From assembly GCA_038380795.1 (NCBI GenBank), contig CM076263.1, positions 14,746,709 to 14,810,708 of the forward strand: a stretch of 64,000 nt of DNA, written 5' to 3'. The first letter of the stretch is position 1; every line of letters starts with the position of its first letter. Position numbers and translations under genes: made by a program. This DNA comes from Pyrocephalus nanus (lineage: Eukaryota > Chordata > Aves > Passeriformes > Tyrannidae). The notes under the pieces were generated by a model. That model saw only the letters and a program-made list of their open reading frames with translations. It was not told where the DNA came from and did no database searches. Positions 37,739 through 50,880 of this stretch are shown here, piece by piece.

Positions 37739-40700
37739 GATAGATAAACCAAAACCCTACCTCAAATTAAAGAAAAAGAATAAAATCAACATTTCAAATG
37801 ATTTTTTTTACAAGGATAGAAATCTCATGACTTGTTAAATAGACTTCCCAGTTGGTAGGCCAGCTTCATTATCTGCCAAGTATACAAGTAGCTTAATACT
37901 AAATTTTACCACTACAGTTCCTCTCAAAGTATGTATACATTGACATGATAAATATAACTGGTTTTGTTACCATCAGACTACAGTATTAGATCAAAATGAC
38001 ATTTATTTTCATATTATCAGTAAGGCTAAAGAGCATGTTCATTTAGTCCAACAGTTTGCATAAAATCCCAAGTAATCCCTGCTTTGAGTCTAACAATTTT
38101 TGTTTGAATAAGATCTCTTTCAGAGAAACACCCTTTCAAAGAGTTCAAGCAGCGGTGGTACTACCCTTTATGGTGAGCTATTCTAAAGCCTAATTATTCT
38201 CACTGTTAAAATTTGCACTTTTTTCCACTTTTCATTGCTCAGGATTCTGCTTGTTCAAGTTGTTATGCCTTTGTCTGCTAGATTAAAGGTTGCTTGGGCT
38301 CTTTGTTATTTGTGTACTTGATGTGGGCTCCTGAGGGTGACATTCACAGCTTCACTGAAATTTCTCTGCTTTGTGATCTACACCTACACACTGAGCAAAG
38401 TCAAAGGGATATTAAAATAAAGGGGATAAATGAAGGAAAGCCTGTAATCTCAGCTAAATGAGACTTGTTGATTTCATGTGTAGGTATTCTTCTTCTCTCT
38501 TCAGAGGTCTCTCGCAGAGAATTTTGTTTATTCTCCTTATTTTCTACTTCCTTCCTATATATAAAGAATAGTTAAGTTCTTTTGGCATTATCTTAGTCCT
38601 AAAAAATTAAAGAAACAGAAATTCGATGCCTGTCAGTGTAAGTGTTGGTATGTTCTAGTCACAAGTAAAGGAAGTTAGAGGCAAAACATGTTTGATTAAC
38701 AAAATAACAGCATGGCAGGCTTATGCGATGTTTTTCAAACCTTTTGGCCAAGTCTTTTGTCTCTAAGAACCATGCATACTAGATCTCTGTCAGTGACTGT
38801 CAGAAATGATGACGGATGAGAGAAAACCAAAAGCCAGAAAAGTTAAATAGATAACCTTCATTATCTTGTTGTACCAGGACACTCTTTAATAGCAGTAGAG
38901 CATTGTGGTGAAGTTTACAGTTATCTTTTCACCATCCATGATGCAAGCATTCTTAAAAAAATCCAGAAACATTTGCTGCTGCTAGGATTTCATATGGCCA
39001 CTTCAAAAATGGATTTACTTTTATTTGGTGCTATATGGTGACAGGTGGCAGATTACTGTAAGGGACAAATGTATTCATATGAAAAATTTTGGTTCAGATA
39101 TAAGAAATTTTGCTATTTAAATGACTGCCAAGATGTTTATCAACAACAGTTTAGTATGTTTCCCTGGCACAACTTAAGTTGCACGGAGATAGCCAGTGAG
39201 ATATCTCAGACAATAAAAGTGCCATAACTAAAATGCATCACTCTTTGTGTGCCAAGAAAACTGGCTTCTTGCTTCTGTACTGTGCACATGCACTCTGTCC
39301 TCCCAAAGCTTCAGACCAAGAGACTGCCCTAATATATTTTTAAAACAGAAAGCCACCTTCTTCTTATCAAGTATGCCATAACTTACTAACCAGGGCTGTA
39401 CCACTGAGTAACACTGGGTGGACATGTATCCCACTATAAAACAATTGATTTCTATTTTTTTTTTCAGAAGTAACTGCCCCTCTTACTTGAAATACTGAGT
39501 TAAACTTTGTTGTTTTTTTCTGTGTTTCCCCCTCCCTTGGAATAGTAAGCAAGTATTTCATGGTTCTTGCACAGGGTTAAATCTGAGGAACTGATTTAAA
39601 TCCTCTATCAATCAACTGATTGACCAATAAGCAATAACACTTTTGAGCAGTAGAAATGTTTTCCTCTCAGTCAAAAAAACTCTGAAAAACTTATTCCATG
39701 GAAAGTGTTTGACAGAACTGCATGGTAGTGCAAAGGTAGCAGTGAAATAAATAGAAAGCTGAAATTTCTTTTTGCCCTACATAAGAACAACTAGAATTAC
39801 CCAGCACTGAGAATTTTTTTTTTGTTGGGAATTCTTTCTTATTCCAAGGGACTTCAAATTTGCATCATATCATAGAATCGTATCAATCATATCATATCAT
39901 ACCATACCATACCACATCATATCATATTATCTATGTTTATTTCACCAGTGCAGCTGTATGTTCAAGCTCCATCTACCTTGTGAGCGTGGTGAAGAATGTT
40001 TCCTTCAGGTTTATGAGGAGACTGTAAAACATATGGATTCCTCTGAGATGTCTAAATAATTTTTCTTACTTTTTCTGGGGAACCAACATTTCTTTGGAGA
40101 GAATGTTTCCCATTAGGAAGCTTTGTCCTACTTCTTGACATAATATTATGAATTGAAGATTTTCACAAAAGAGCTAATCTTTCAGAAGAAAAATGTGTGA
40201 CACTGATATGCTTTTGTGTACTTCAGCTCATTTCTTTATGCTAGCATAAAAATTAAATTATAGGAAGATCATTATAATCTTCTAATCATCCCTTTGTAAA
40301 CTCCAACATTTGTACAACACATATAGCAAATGAATCAACTTGCAGTGATTAAGTCAATGATATGTTACTAAATAGTAACATTGGATCCCAAAAAAATGGG
40401 TTTATGATAAACATAACTGTGTAAATTTCATAATCCTAGAATAGGTAGATTAGATAAACTACATCTTGCCATTATATGAGATGTACTGTATGGTTGTGGG
40501 GGTTTGTCAGAAAATTTGGTTATTTGAAAACTGGAAAAAGTGAATATTTATGTGATTTTCTTAAAGAAAAGGGAAAACAGTTGTATCAAAAAGTACAATA
40601 TGCAATAGACTGGAGGCATGTATAGAAGACAGAATGAGCCCACTTCTGAGAACAACACGTTCTCTGTAATATAAAAGCCTTTTCTAAGAGGTAGGCATTA

Positions 40701-43700
40701 TCAGACATCTATCTTTAGGAAGAGGAGTGAACTGACTAGGAGTTTTCCCTATTTTCTAAGTGAATTTATCATTGCATAAGTGGGTTGGCAGGGAAACACC
40801 TTTTCCAAATAATTTTACTGATTTTTCAAGTCTTACCCCATCATCAAGCTGAAATGCATTTTTTAAAAATTTTTTATTAAAACTGACAATAAACAATTAA
40901 AGCTGACAGAAAGTTCTTCTGTTTTGACAAGTACAGTATTTTAATAATCATGCCTACTGAACAGCTCATTAATGATTACTAATTTAAGCAGAAAAAGTCT
41001 AATATAAAAGTCCTTTGTCTCTATTCTCTAATGATGTAGAGACATATATACAAGTCTGATGCCTTCTGTTTTCCAGTTTCTGAAAGCTTTTTCCCATAGG
41101 CACTGTTTGTTATTTTTTTTTTATATCTGAGTTGAACCCTGTTAAAACGCACAAAGGCAGGACATGCTTCTTTGCTGGTTCTGTAAATATTTTACTAAGT
41201 TTTAAATCAAATAAATGGAAAGCCAACTTCTTAAATCTCTTAAATAAGGTCTCCTAAATAAAGTCTTCCATGAAGACCAACGTAATTGCAGTACAGGCAC
41301 TGACAAATATTCATACAACAATTGTGGTGGCAATAGTCATTACTTTTATTTAAATGAATACTTTCTGATATGATTCCTCAAAACATTCTGTTTACACTGA
41401 AGACTGTCTACACATTATTAATTCTTTTTATTTCTCAAGGTTAGTTTAGACATAATAAAATAAATACTGCTTTCTGACTATCTTTAAGTGCAGTTACAGA
41501 TATGCTTTCCTGTCAGTGTTGTGATTTGTTAGTACACACTGTTAATACCACCACCTAAGGAGTCTACATGAAATTTAATTAAGCTGTATTTTATGGGAGA
41601 GTATGTGAGGAGATAAATGGTTCATGATAAATGAACTCTCAGGCCACAAACTGGAGCATTTATTGATTCACTGGCCATTTATCCTGGAATTTACTCCCAG
41701 CAAAAAGAATATTGCTATACACTTAAATAAAGGTTTTGAGCATTATGCTAACCTTTGACTAGGCAGTAATAAGTGCCCTAACAAAATTCATTCTGCTTTG
41801 CTTCTCATTCATTTTGCTGTCATCATCAGCATTATCATCCACTACAGAGGCTCAGCAAATTACAATGGGTTTCTCTGAAATCCAAAGTTGTGAGATTCAA
41901 CCTTCACACATTCTTTATGTTCTTCTTGGTGTCTATCAAAAAGCACACAAATCTTATATTGATACAGATATCTGTATCAAACTGTACTTTAAATGAGGAT
42001 CCTATTCCAGTCAGAAAAGCTACTATCTGTTGGGCTTTTAGGAGTATTGGTTAGAGCATATTATGTGATATCAATTCAGTATTAATATTTGATGCATAAG
42101 CTAATTAAATATTAGTTCCCTGTATAGATTCTAACACATGTGTGCACAGTTAATACCCAGTATTTATGCTTATAAAGTAGTTGAGACATAAGAGATTGTT
42201 TAAGTCTGTTTTTTCTTTGCCTTTGGCTAGTGTAGATGTACTTAATTATAAAGTTTAAATTCACTTGGGTTTTGTAAACCATTTAGACTCAAAAAGCAGA
42301 ATAGTCACAGCAAGGATTCCATTTAGATTCTGTCTTAATTGAGAATAACCCTTTCTTTTTTTTTTTTCTTTTGTTTTTTAAACTCCTCCCCTCCAGGCTG
42401 TTTCTAGAGTTATGAACTTAATTGCCTGAGAGAAAATCTGTCTTGAAAAAGAAAGTAAGCTGCAGAAATATTTATATTGGAAAATATCTTACCTTTAAAC
42501 AGTGCATCCTTTAACACTGATTCACATGAGACATGCATGTGAACGTCAAATATCACGTTTCAGATACCTGGGAGAAAAACATCTGGTACTCTATGCATGT
42601 TGAAATTGCAGGGAAAATCTTCCATCAGACACACAGCTTCTGGAATGATGGTCAGTCTCTAGGCTGTTTCCATGGTACAGGTCATGCTAGTGAGTGTTGC
42701 TTACATTTGTTCACCTTAAACATTAGTTATAGCTGTCAAGTGGAAGATTTTCAAGAATGCTCTGCGTGCTCCTGCATGGTATAGCAGAAGGTAACAGAGG
42801 GGATGGAAAAGAAGACTGAGATGGCTGATTTGGAAATTCAAGGGCTAGAAGGGGAGAAGGAGGAGGACAATGGGTCTCTAATAAATCCTTGGAAATGAAA
42901 CAATATCCATTGTTCCTAATGGCCCCAAAAAACCTGTCACTAATGGCACAAGAGAACAAAGACACCTAACAGATGTTAAAGGCCTAAAGCTTCCTTGAAG
43001 AATTTTACACAGTGGAAAAACTTGGCCTTAAAGAGAATAATGTTTTGTTCTAGAACAATTCTCTCATATACTCTCTGTTCTACTGATTTACAATTGCTTT
43101 GACCTGAAACAAGTCGTCTTTTGCTGAAAGGCTTGCCTAGGGTCCCCTTCCAGAGTAATAAATACCAAAATCAGCTGAGCTCCTGTACTGCTTATGCTGT
43201 ATAAAACAGAGAATACACTACAGACAAAAAGCAAAGTCACTCTTACACAGACTATTCTTGTCTGCAGGTTTTAATGTCTATTTGAATCAAGTTATAACCA
43301 CTATGAAATGTTATATCAATATCTCACTCTGTGTCCTTCTGGAACCATCTGCAAATTCTTTCCTCAATTTAATGCACAGACTTGAATTCACTGATATAAC
43401 CAGCAAGATCTTTTTGTGCTGAAAAGTCTAAAGTGGATAGATTTGGAATTTTCTTCCATACTGCTTGTTGCAGAAAGTACTGTGCCTTAAACACATAGCT
43501 GTGAAGGACTTTCCTGTTTTGCTACTTTCTTTTATTATGTATTTGAACTGAGAGATAAAGTGCATTTTATTCAAGAAAAATTAAGATTTAAAGAAGGGAT
43601 GACATTTGTTCTAAAATGACATGTAAGTCTCTCCTGTGTGTTCTACTCATAATGACTTCAAATCACCCCTAGGAAGTTCAAATTAAAGATGCATAAATCA

Positions 43701-44811
43701 TTAATTGAAACAGGTATTCATGTTTGCCATCCCACTTCAATAAAAAAATAAAGATTCATTCAGTTAAGGTATAATCCCTTGGTCTCTATCTCTGTTATTT
43801 CCACAGAATGTTTGGTCTTACTGGTAAGTGTATATATCATTTGTTGAAAAGAAAACAGTTTCATCCAACATGTTGATGAATATCTATGTCACAGTGGTGT
43901 AAAAATGGTGATTAGAGCATGCTGGTGGGAAATGGAGGGATTTATATCCTTTCAGTTAGAACTTGTTCTGAAGGTTAAAGGGTTCATTGTTGCTTTTTCA
44001 GCTATGCTTTCAAGTGGATCAAGTATTCTCTAGATGGTACACAGATCAGGATCTGAAGCATGTCAAGAAGAGAAATAGATTACATAGAATACAGAGGTTT
44101 GAGATAATCAAATTAGAGCAGATCTGGAAAATCACTGAAAATTTTTTGCAACCTTCAGAATTTTAATATAACATATATTAGCATATAGGGTCATTATGTT
44201 AAGTAACATATATTTAGGAAACTTCAACTGACCAAAAATTTGTAAGATAATCCTAAGTTAGTAATTAGATGCATCTGTGCTTTTAATATGCAGAATCTAC
44301 TGACAGATGTCATAAAGAAGGATTCATACAAAATGAAAATATCAGATAGGATATTTTACTTTGTCCAGTTGAGTGTGCTTAAAAATAATACAAAACGTAA
44401 ATCAAACCCATATACTAAAATAGAAACAAAAAATCTTTCCTTATAAATGAAACTGCAAATCTAATCTTGCCAGGGCCAATATCATACAGTTTGTATATCT
44501 GCAACATAATTGCTAATGAAAAAGGGTAGTTTGTTTAATTAACTTCTGTAACTGACTTGAAACCCTAGCTATATTTTGTGTTTTAATGTATGTATAATTT
44601 AATTATTTTACTAGTGAAAGGCTTTTCATAATTCTTGCATCATAAAATATACTTTTCAGACTAATTATCATCTTAAAAAATGGAGAAATGGAAGTACATA
44701 CATATTCCTAAAATACATACTTAACCAATCCTTTTTTTAAAATAAAAGATAACTCAGAGAACTTAGCAAGGTATAGAAGCAAAACTAGACCAAAAACTCA
44801 GACTAAAGCTT
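37739..44811. other. Unique A+T-rich sequence, no confident gene
   Basis: No gene is supported in these 7 kb. A 60-codon frame at 39045-39227 (starting GTG, Tyr/Phe/Cys-rich) is the only one with a protein-like look, and I do not recognise it. An ATCAT pentamer repeat lies at 39863-39930. The block around 41560-41830 has the homeodomain-word-rich look of a conserved noncoding element, but this is a weak impression. Confidence 0.45.
39863..39930 (+). repeat. (ATCAT)n / (ACCAT)n pentanucleotide repeat
   Basis: Units of ATCAT grade into ACCAT and back. The start, ATCATAGAATCG, looks like a CR1 3' terminus in reverse, but the CR1 body that should follow is absent, so I list it as a simple repeat only. 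Confidence 0.7.
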
Positions 44812-44854
44812 AAAACAACAAAACAAAACGACAACACAAATGAACAAAAAAAAA
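44812..44854 (+). repeat. A/C tract
   Basis: AAAACAACAAAACAAAACGACAACACAAA and a final A run; low-complexity A/C sequence. Confidence 0.65.
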
Positions 44855-45710
44855 GTTCTACTTTGAAAAAATCCTCACCAAACTCTTTTATTAAAATCCT
44901 ATCTCTTTAAGGTATTTCCACGGAAATTCCTTTAGGCACCTGTGAGCTCTTTGCTGAATTAAACAGCCAACAGTATACTTACAGAATGCCATAAAAAGTA
45001 CATGAGAAATAGTACTTAGAATAGTATCTACTGGAATTCTGAATACTTTAGAGAGACAAGAAAATCAGAGTAATTAAGAAAGCTCATGTTTCAGAGGTAG
45101 AATGCCTCAGGAACACTGATTTAAGTAATTTGTTTGTTCAGAGTAACACCTGTTTCTTTATGATGTTGTCAGGATTCTTACCTCACTACCTTCTACAGTG
45201 ACAAACTCCTATCCAAATTAAATTTATGTGAGAGTGCCCTGAGATGCACAGCCAAAGTTCATGTGTTGCTACAGTATTCTGCTATACATTAACAGAAGTT
45301 TTTTTGTCTTTATCTTTTGACTAAAGCTAAGGATCAAACTATAATTTCAATTCAAAATTATTTTTTTTTGTTGAGTAAAATATTCTTGGCTAGATAATTG
45401 GAGATGTCATTCTTTCTGTATATATTTTGGAGAGGCTGCTGTTATATGGTCCCTTTTCTATCTTATGAAGAGAATAAAAGATTATAGAGATAAGCAAGAA
45501 GATTAGTGAATATTTCAACTACCTCTGTCTGAATCACTTTCTTGAAACTTAGAAATAACTGTTTGTGCTCTGACAGCTTCCAGAGACCATGAGTTTTATC
45601 AGGGCTCTATGATGTGATGAATTTTGAAAATGGAAGAGTGTGTGTCCTTTGTCAAGAATCTTACAGTGTAACTTTAGACAAGACATGACAAATGGTTGTA
45701 ACTGGAGAAA
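44855..45710. other. Unique A+T-rich sequence
   Basis: Nothing recognisable. There are no open frames of interest and no repeat family. Confidence 0.5.
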
Positions 45711-45780
45711 GAAAAAAAAAACAAACCCCAAAACTATGTCAAACCAAACCTACAACAAAACCAACCAAACAAAAAGAAAA
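45711..45780 (+). repeat. A/C tract
   Basis: A run, then CAAACCCCAAAAC, CAAACCAAACC and CCAACCAAAC units over 70 bp. The Lys/Asn/Thr-rich frame across it is an artefact. Confidence 0.7.
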
Positions 45781-45999
45781 ACGGAGAAGAGGAGAGTGAG
45801 AACAAGAATATCAATGACAAGAACAGCTGTTGTTAATACTTTGTTACACTTTGTGGTAATCAGATCCTTAGAAGCTGCAAAAAAAAAACCCAGAAGAAAA
45901 CATTAGACTATGCTCTAATTATTCTATCACCACCATCTCAACCATAAAAACAAATCTGGTAAAATGCTTTCCAGAGCGGCGGCTACCATCATGTATTAG

Positions 46000-46303
46000 T
46001 GCACGGGGATATTCCTGCCCAGATTCAGGCCATTGCACTTCCCCTTGTCAAATTTCATGAGGTTCCTGGCAGCCCATTTCTCCAGCCTGTCATGAACCTT
46101 CTGAATTGCAGCCTAAACCTCTGAAATATTAGATGTTCTTCCTAATTCTTCCTAATTATGTATCATCTGCAAAACTGCTGAGGTTACAGTCTGCTCCATC
46201 ATGCAGATCTTAGACCTAGTATTGACCTCTGAAATATACCACTATTTGTTGGCCTCCAACTAAACTTTGTTCTATTTATCAGTGAATTCTGTGCCTGGTC
46301 ATT
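46000..46303 (-). mobile_element. CR1 LINE fragment carrying part of the reverse transcriptase region (left part)
   Basis: Read on the minus strand, this piece codes for degraded CR1 ORF2 reverse transcriptase. The catalytic FADD motif is legible (plus 46162-46173, LSSFADDT followed by a stop codon where the family has a charged residue). Flanking words also match the family: 'ccattgcacttcc...tttcatgagg' and 'cagcctgtca' on one side, 'ggcctccaac' on the other. Stops and indels make it a dead copy. The left boundary is approximate. The LTR at 46304-46869 interrupts it, and the expected continuation appears on the far side. Confidence 0.8.
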
Positions 46304-46869
46304 TGTATTGGGTCTGGCTGAGGTGGAGTGCATTTCCCATAGTAACCACCACAGTGCACTGGTAGCTAGAAAGGTGTTGATAACACACCAGTATTTTGGT
46401 TAGTGTTGAGCAGGGATGGTACAGCATCAGTGCTGTAACATCCCTCCTCACAACTGAGGGCAACATCCTGAGAGGGGACACAATCAAGCCAGCTGACCCT
46501 AACTAACCAAAGGTATATTCCATACCATAAGAAATCACCTTAGGTATAAAAGCTAAGGAAAGGAAGAGGAAGTGGGGGCAGCATGCATTATTTACATTGT
46601 CTGCCTGCTGAGAAACCACTACACATACTGAAGCTCTGCTTCCTGGGAAGTGGCAGGACACTTCTTCTTCATGGGAAGCAGAGAATAAACTAGTTTGTTT
46701 TTTTTTCTCTCTCCTTGTGCAAACACAAACTTTCAATTTTACTTCAGTACATTTGTCTCAAACTATGAGTCATTTTCTGTCTTATTTTCTCTCCCATCTT
46801 CAGCTGGGAAGGGGATTGATAGAGTGGCTTGATGGGCATCTGACATCCAAGCAAGGTCATCCCACCACA
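46304..46869 (+). mobile_element. Solo LTR, avian ERVL-like
   Basis: A 566-bp unit starting TGTATTGGGTCTGGCTGAGG and ending ...CCCACCACA. It shows the layout of the abundant avian ERVL-type LTRs: a 'gttgataacacacca' block near the start, 'agctgaccctaactaacc' and 'ggtatattccataccata' ahead of a TATA box (GGTATAAAAG, about 46543-46552), AATAAA at 46684-46689, and a U5 part with 'tctcaaac.atgagt' and 'ctctcccatcttcagctggg'. No internal retroviral sequence flanks it, so it is a solo LTR left by recombination. The flanks TCATT and CAATT could be a decayed 5-bp target-site duplication. It sits inside a CR1 fragment, so it is younger than that CR1. Confidence 0.85.
46543..46552 (+). promoter_or_regulatory. 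LTR TATA box
   Basis: GGTATAAAAG within the solo LTR, downstream of the conserved 'attccatacc' block. It would have directed transcription rightwards from the LTR. Present activity is unknown. Confidence 0.5.
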
Positions 46870-46905
46870 CAATTCAACCAGTTTTTTTGTTCAGCTCTGT
46901 GAACA
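46870..46905 (-). mobile_element. CR1 continuation after the LTR insertion
   Basis: AATTCAACCAGTTTTT immediately after the LTR fits the CR1 sequence expected next to the 'gcctggtcatt' that ends the left fragment (family pattern: ...GGCCATTCAGCCAGTTTTT). It loses similarity within a few tens of bases. This short match supports insertion of the LTR into an existing CR1. Confidence 0.5.
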
Positions 46906-48188
46906 GATTTATTTTCTTTGTGATATTGTTAGTCATCACAACTATCTAGAGAGCTTTTAAATTGCAAATGTACTGAAGAATGCCTCACTGAACTTTTTTT
47001 GTGCCATTGCACTTCTTTCTTGTACCCTTTTTGTCTCATGTAGTATTTTCCACCAATTTCCAAGTGGCATACATCAACTTTAAATGAGATGTAGAGATGA
47101 GTTAATACGTAAGGAAGAAAGTTACAAAGTGGAAAGAAAAAGATAACTGGGGAATGTAAAATGCTAGAGCTGTTAAGATGTGTATATGGGGAGTAAAAAA
47201 GGCTTAAGAACTTTATATCTACACACATTTTACCTATTGAGTTAAAAACCTGTGGCATACTGTTTTCCAAAATACCTCTCATGAGGTTAGTATTATTCCT
47301 GATATTCCTGGAGGGTGTATAAGATTAGTATAAAATTCTTCCTAGTATTTGCCTGCCAATCTGGAGGAACGACTTAAAAGCACAAAATGTTCATTGAGGA
47401 ACTATGCCATGATTTTATTTTAAGCTTTTTGACATGAATATTTGTTCCCTGGCATACATTTCTGGCTTTTTGACATTGCATTCCCATAAGCAGTTGAAAC
47501 TATTGCAAGGTAATGTTTTAGTCTCTAAGAATGTTCACAAAGAATTTGCCCTATTGAAAACAAAACAAACAAACACCTTAAACCCGGGAGTTCTGTGGAA
47601 AAGTTGTTGAAAATGCTTGTGTTCAGGTGATGGTATCAAGTGTTAAATTTACACCAAGTTTTACCTTTTTAATTTTATAATGTTTACTTTTACTAAATAG
47701 CTTCAAATAATTTATTCTAATTTTTTGTTGGGTTGGGTAGATTTGTTTTAGTTTTTGGATTTTTTTTGGTCAGAGAAAAAGTAGCCAACTAGGTATATAA
47801 CTGCTTAATAGGAATATTAAAAACTAAAAATTCTCCCCATATAATCATTCCAAGTAATTATTTTGTATTTTTTTAACTTGCAGATTTCTACAGATTTACA
47901 TGAATGCAGTATCTAACCTGAATAAATTAGAAATGCCCAATGATGATTTTTAAGCAGAACTCAGTTCCATTGAAATTGAGTTTATGTTCCATAAACCCTC
48001 TCCCCCAAACTTGTTGTAATATATAAGCGAATAGTAAGCAAGAATACAGCTCCACAGTCAGTTTAACTTGCAATGTCGAAATTACTAAATGGTACTTCTT
48101 TGGTGAAAATATGGAAGGGAAAAAAAATACTACCAAAATATATATTTCTGTTCACTTTTTCTCATTGTGTGATAGATGGTTCTAAATG
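46906..48188. other. Unique A+T-rich sequence
   Basis: No gene or interspersed repeat is recognised. The longest frame (47282-46929, minus, 117 codons) is Phe/Ser/Leu-rich without family features. Confidence 0.45.
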
Positions 48189-48272
48189 AAGAAAAAAACA
48201 AACAAAACCCCGAACAAACAAACAAACAAAATCAAAAACCCACAAAACAAAAATAATACCCAAACCAAAACA
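48189..48272 (+). repeat. A/C tract
   Basis: (CAAA)n, CAAAACCCC, CCAAACCAAAAC units over about 84 bp; same class as the other A/C tracts. Confidence 0.7.
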
Positions 48273-50021
48273 AGTACTTGTATGTTTTCTTTTAAAATTT
48301 ATCCTCTTTTTTCTTGTCTCCAATCTTTTGGTTTTGTAAACTGGCAGAAACTACTGCTATAGTTTTTAGCTTAGCAAACTCTTCATCACCTCTGCAGTTT
48401 CATTACACATCAGGTAGCTTCTGGGCTATGATTAGGATGTGATAGTTTGGCAAGGAACAAAACTAAAATACTAAATCAGCAGAGAATAATTTTGGACCAT
48501 TTCCCAGTGTGAGTGGGGGAAGCACTATTTTTTGGTGATGTTGGCTGGGAAAATTAGCTGGGAATAATTCACAGGGAAGGAATAATCCTTAAGAAATAAT
48601 CTTCTACTAGATCTCTGAAAGACCATCTACCTTTATCCCATCTGTGTATTTAGTCTCAATACAGCCATTACTGGAGGAGTTTTAGGGTCTCCATCCAACT
48701 CTGTAGGCAGTGGGCCCTCAAATCTCATCTTCTTAATGCAATCAGAAAAAGCATCTGCAGCCAAGGGGAACAAATTGTGTTCTTTCTATAAATTATTGCT
48801 TGAAGTAATTTGCTTTGCCAGCCTGTGCCTTCTCTGTTTTACCATCATTAATGTTTAGAAAGCTGTAGAGTCATATACAGAAGATGGTAGTGTCAGATTT
48901 TCCCATGCTTTTTGATTTACATTAACTGTGTCTGTTCACTTTAAGTAGGTGTATGTTGATGTCAAAGACAGTGGGAAAAACAATCCTAAAACATAAAACA
49001 AAAAACTAAGCATGGTCCTCCACTACATTCCTTAGCCTCTCCACATTTGCCTGATCAGCAAATTATCAAAATCAGCATATATCAGAGATGATGTCCCCTT
49101 TTGCACCATCAGAGGATGACATGTTGTTCTCCCATAACTGGGACCCTTTGCCACAACATTGAGGGAGCTTAGCAGCAGAATTACACAAGGGTTAAAGAGG
49201 AAATGTGGAGGAAGGAGTTACAGATGAAACTCTAAACACACAAAAAAATAAATAGAAGAAAGTGAAGATGATAGTGTTAAGAGCCCTGTTTTAGTTAAAG
49301 TCTTCACCTTAAGGGTTTTTTGTGGGGTTTTTTTGGAAAAAAACAAACCTCTCAGACAACACAAAAGATGGCATCTTTGTTCTTAAAGCATCATTAATGA
49401 CTTCTACTAAGACAGAGGTAAGTACTGCAGGAGAACAATTTCACAGAATCTATTTCATAGATTTAGGTGTCGTGGTTTTGTTTTTTAGATTATTCATTTC
49501 TCATTATTCAGAAAGTTTCTGAGAATATCTCCTTTTGCAAAGAAGGTTGGAAAGGGAGTCAGGAAAGTGGTATCTTATTAGCTCTCTGCTCTCCAAATTC
49601 ATTTCCTTCCTTAAACTACACAGCAGCCCTGCTGGGCTTTAAAGCTCCATGTCCCATTTTATTGCTAAGAACAAGAAATTAAGAAATCCATATGAGTCTG
49701 TGGCCTCTAGGTATACTTTTGAAAATGCAATTACCAACAGCTTCATTTTATTTTATAGTATTGAGTATAACAAGGTTAGAAAGATGGGATTAGATATTTA
49801 CTCACATGTAGCTTATATAAGATGAAATGTACATGGCTCTAATTATCCACCGTGGGCTCAAATTAAAACACGACTTTGCTGACTTCTTGATCTCTCTTCA
49901 ATTCCACATAGTAAGTCTTCTGACTGGTTATATCCAAACTGTTCAGTTGGATAAAGCCTTTTAAAAAATCAATAGCATTTTTGAATTGCATATTAGTGGG
50001 TTCCCTCACTCTGCATCAACT
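48273..50021. other. Unique sequence, no gene seen
   Basis: Nothing beyond a T/G-rich word at 49313-49340. Short open frames only. Confidence 0.45.
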
Positions 50022-50062
50022 GAAAGAAAAAAAAAACAAAAACAAAAACAAACCAAACCAAG
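50022..50062 (+). repeat. A/C tract
   Basis: A run, (CAAAAA)n and CCAAACCAAG units, about 40 bp. Confidence 0.65.
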
Positions 50063-50732
50063 CAATCAGATAATAACTACAAACCTCCAGAAAACCAACC
50101 CTAAACTCTACTGGGCTGGATTGTTTGTTTGCCATTTATTTCTCTGTTTGCAGGGAAAACTGGAGCTGTGATGGACAGAGCTCTTGTGTGCCAGAAAGGA
50201 TACCCTTGGAAATGTATTTTGTTCCTGCATTGATCTGGAAGATAACACTAAGTAGGTACACATACAGGATTAAAAAAATTAAAGTTCTCTGCCTCCATGA
50301 GAGGTCTTGTGCCATTTGGCATTTTCCAAGCCCCTGTAGAAAAATTCCACAGGAAAATCATCAGATTGTTTCTAAAGTTAATATTTTTCACAGATTTTAC
50401 AGGTGTGTCATTGTTTAATCTCAGCTGGCAATCAAGCCCCATGCAGTTGCTCATTCACTCCCCACCAGCAGGATCAAGGAGAGAACTGGACGGGTAAAGG
50501 GTAAAAAACTCGTGGGTTGAGATAAAGACAGTTTGATACAGAAAGCAAAAGCCACACATGCAGGCAAAGAGAAACAAGGAATTAGTTCACCACTTCCCAT
50601 GGGCAGGCGGATTTGTAGCCATCTCCAGGAGAGCAGGGCCCCATCATACGTAACAGTTACTTGGGAAGGCAAACATCAAAATTCTAAATGACTCCCCTCC
50701 CTTCCTTCTTCCTCTCCTTACTCTCGTTCTCA

Positions 50733-50741
50733 CTTTATATA
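50733..50741 (-). promoter_or_regulatory. LTR TATA box (minus strand)
   Basis: TATATAAAG on the minus strand, in the same relative position as the TATA box of the 46304 LTR, just downstream of the shared 'ccaaagg...atattc' block. Confidence 0.5.
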
Positions 50742-50875
50742 CTGAGTATGTTGTTATATGGCACAGAATATCCTTTGGTCAGTTTGGGTCACCTGACCAT
50801 CTGGTTGTACCCTCTCCAAACCTCCCATGCACTCCCAATCTTCTTGCCAGTGTTGGCAGTATTATTATAGTTTAG

Positions 50876-50880
50876 CTAAA
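50876..50880. repeat. Target-site duplication, left copy
   Basis: CTAAA, identical to 51600-51604. These are the direct repeats made when the inner element inserted. Confidence 0.75.

Larger units (their letters stand above)
50406..50880 (-). mobile_element. ERVL-like solo LTR, 3' part (outer element of a nested pair)
   Basis: On the minus strand this is the 3' two-thirds of an avian ERVL-like LTR related to the one at 46304. It includes 'acccaaactgaccaaagg', 'atattctgtgccata', a TATA box (TATATAAAG, plus 50733-50741), 'ctgtctttatctcaaccc' followed by 'acgagttttt', the 'ctcattcactccccacc' end block (as seen on the + strand), and the terminal TGTCATTG at 50406 (complement ...CAATGACA). The 5' third of the same LTR lies at 51605-51778, separated by the element at 50881-51599. 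Joined, the LTR measures about 650 bp. Outer flanks AGGTG and TGGGG match at 3 of 5 positions, so any target-site duplication is decayed. Confidence 0.85.

Noticed and set aside
39045..39227. 60-codon Tyr/Phe/Cys-rich frame as a gene
   Set aside because: It begins at GTG, has no family resemblance, no splice signals that I can pair, and 60 codons is within chance for this much sequence.
39863..39930. CR1 3' terminus (ATCATAGAATCG)
   Set aside because: The CR1 body expected next to it is absent; the sequence goes straight into an ATCAT pentamer repeat.
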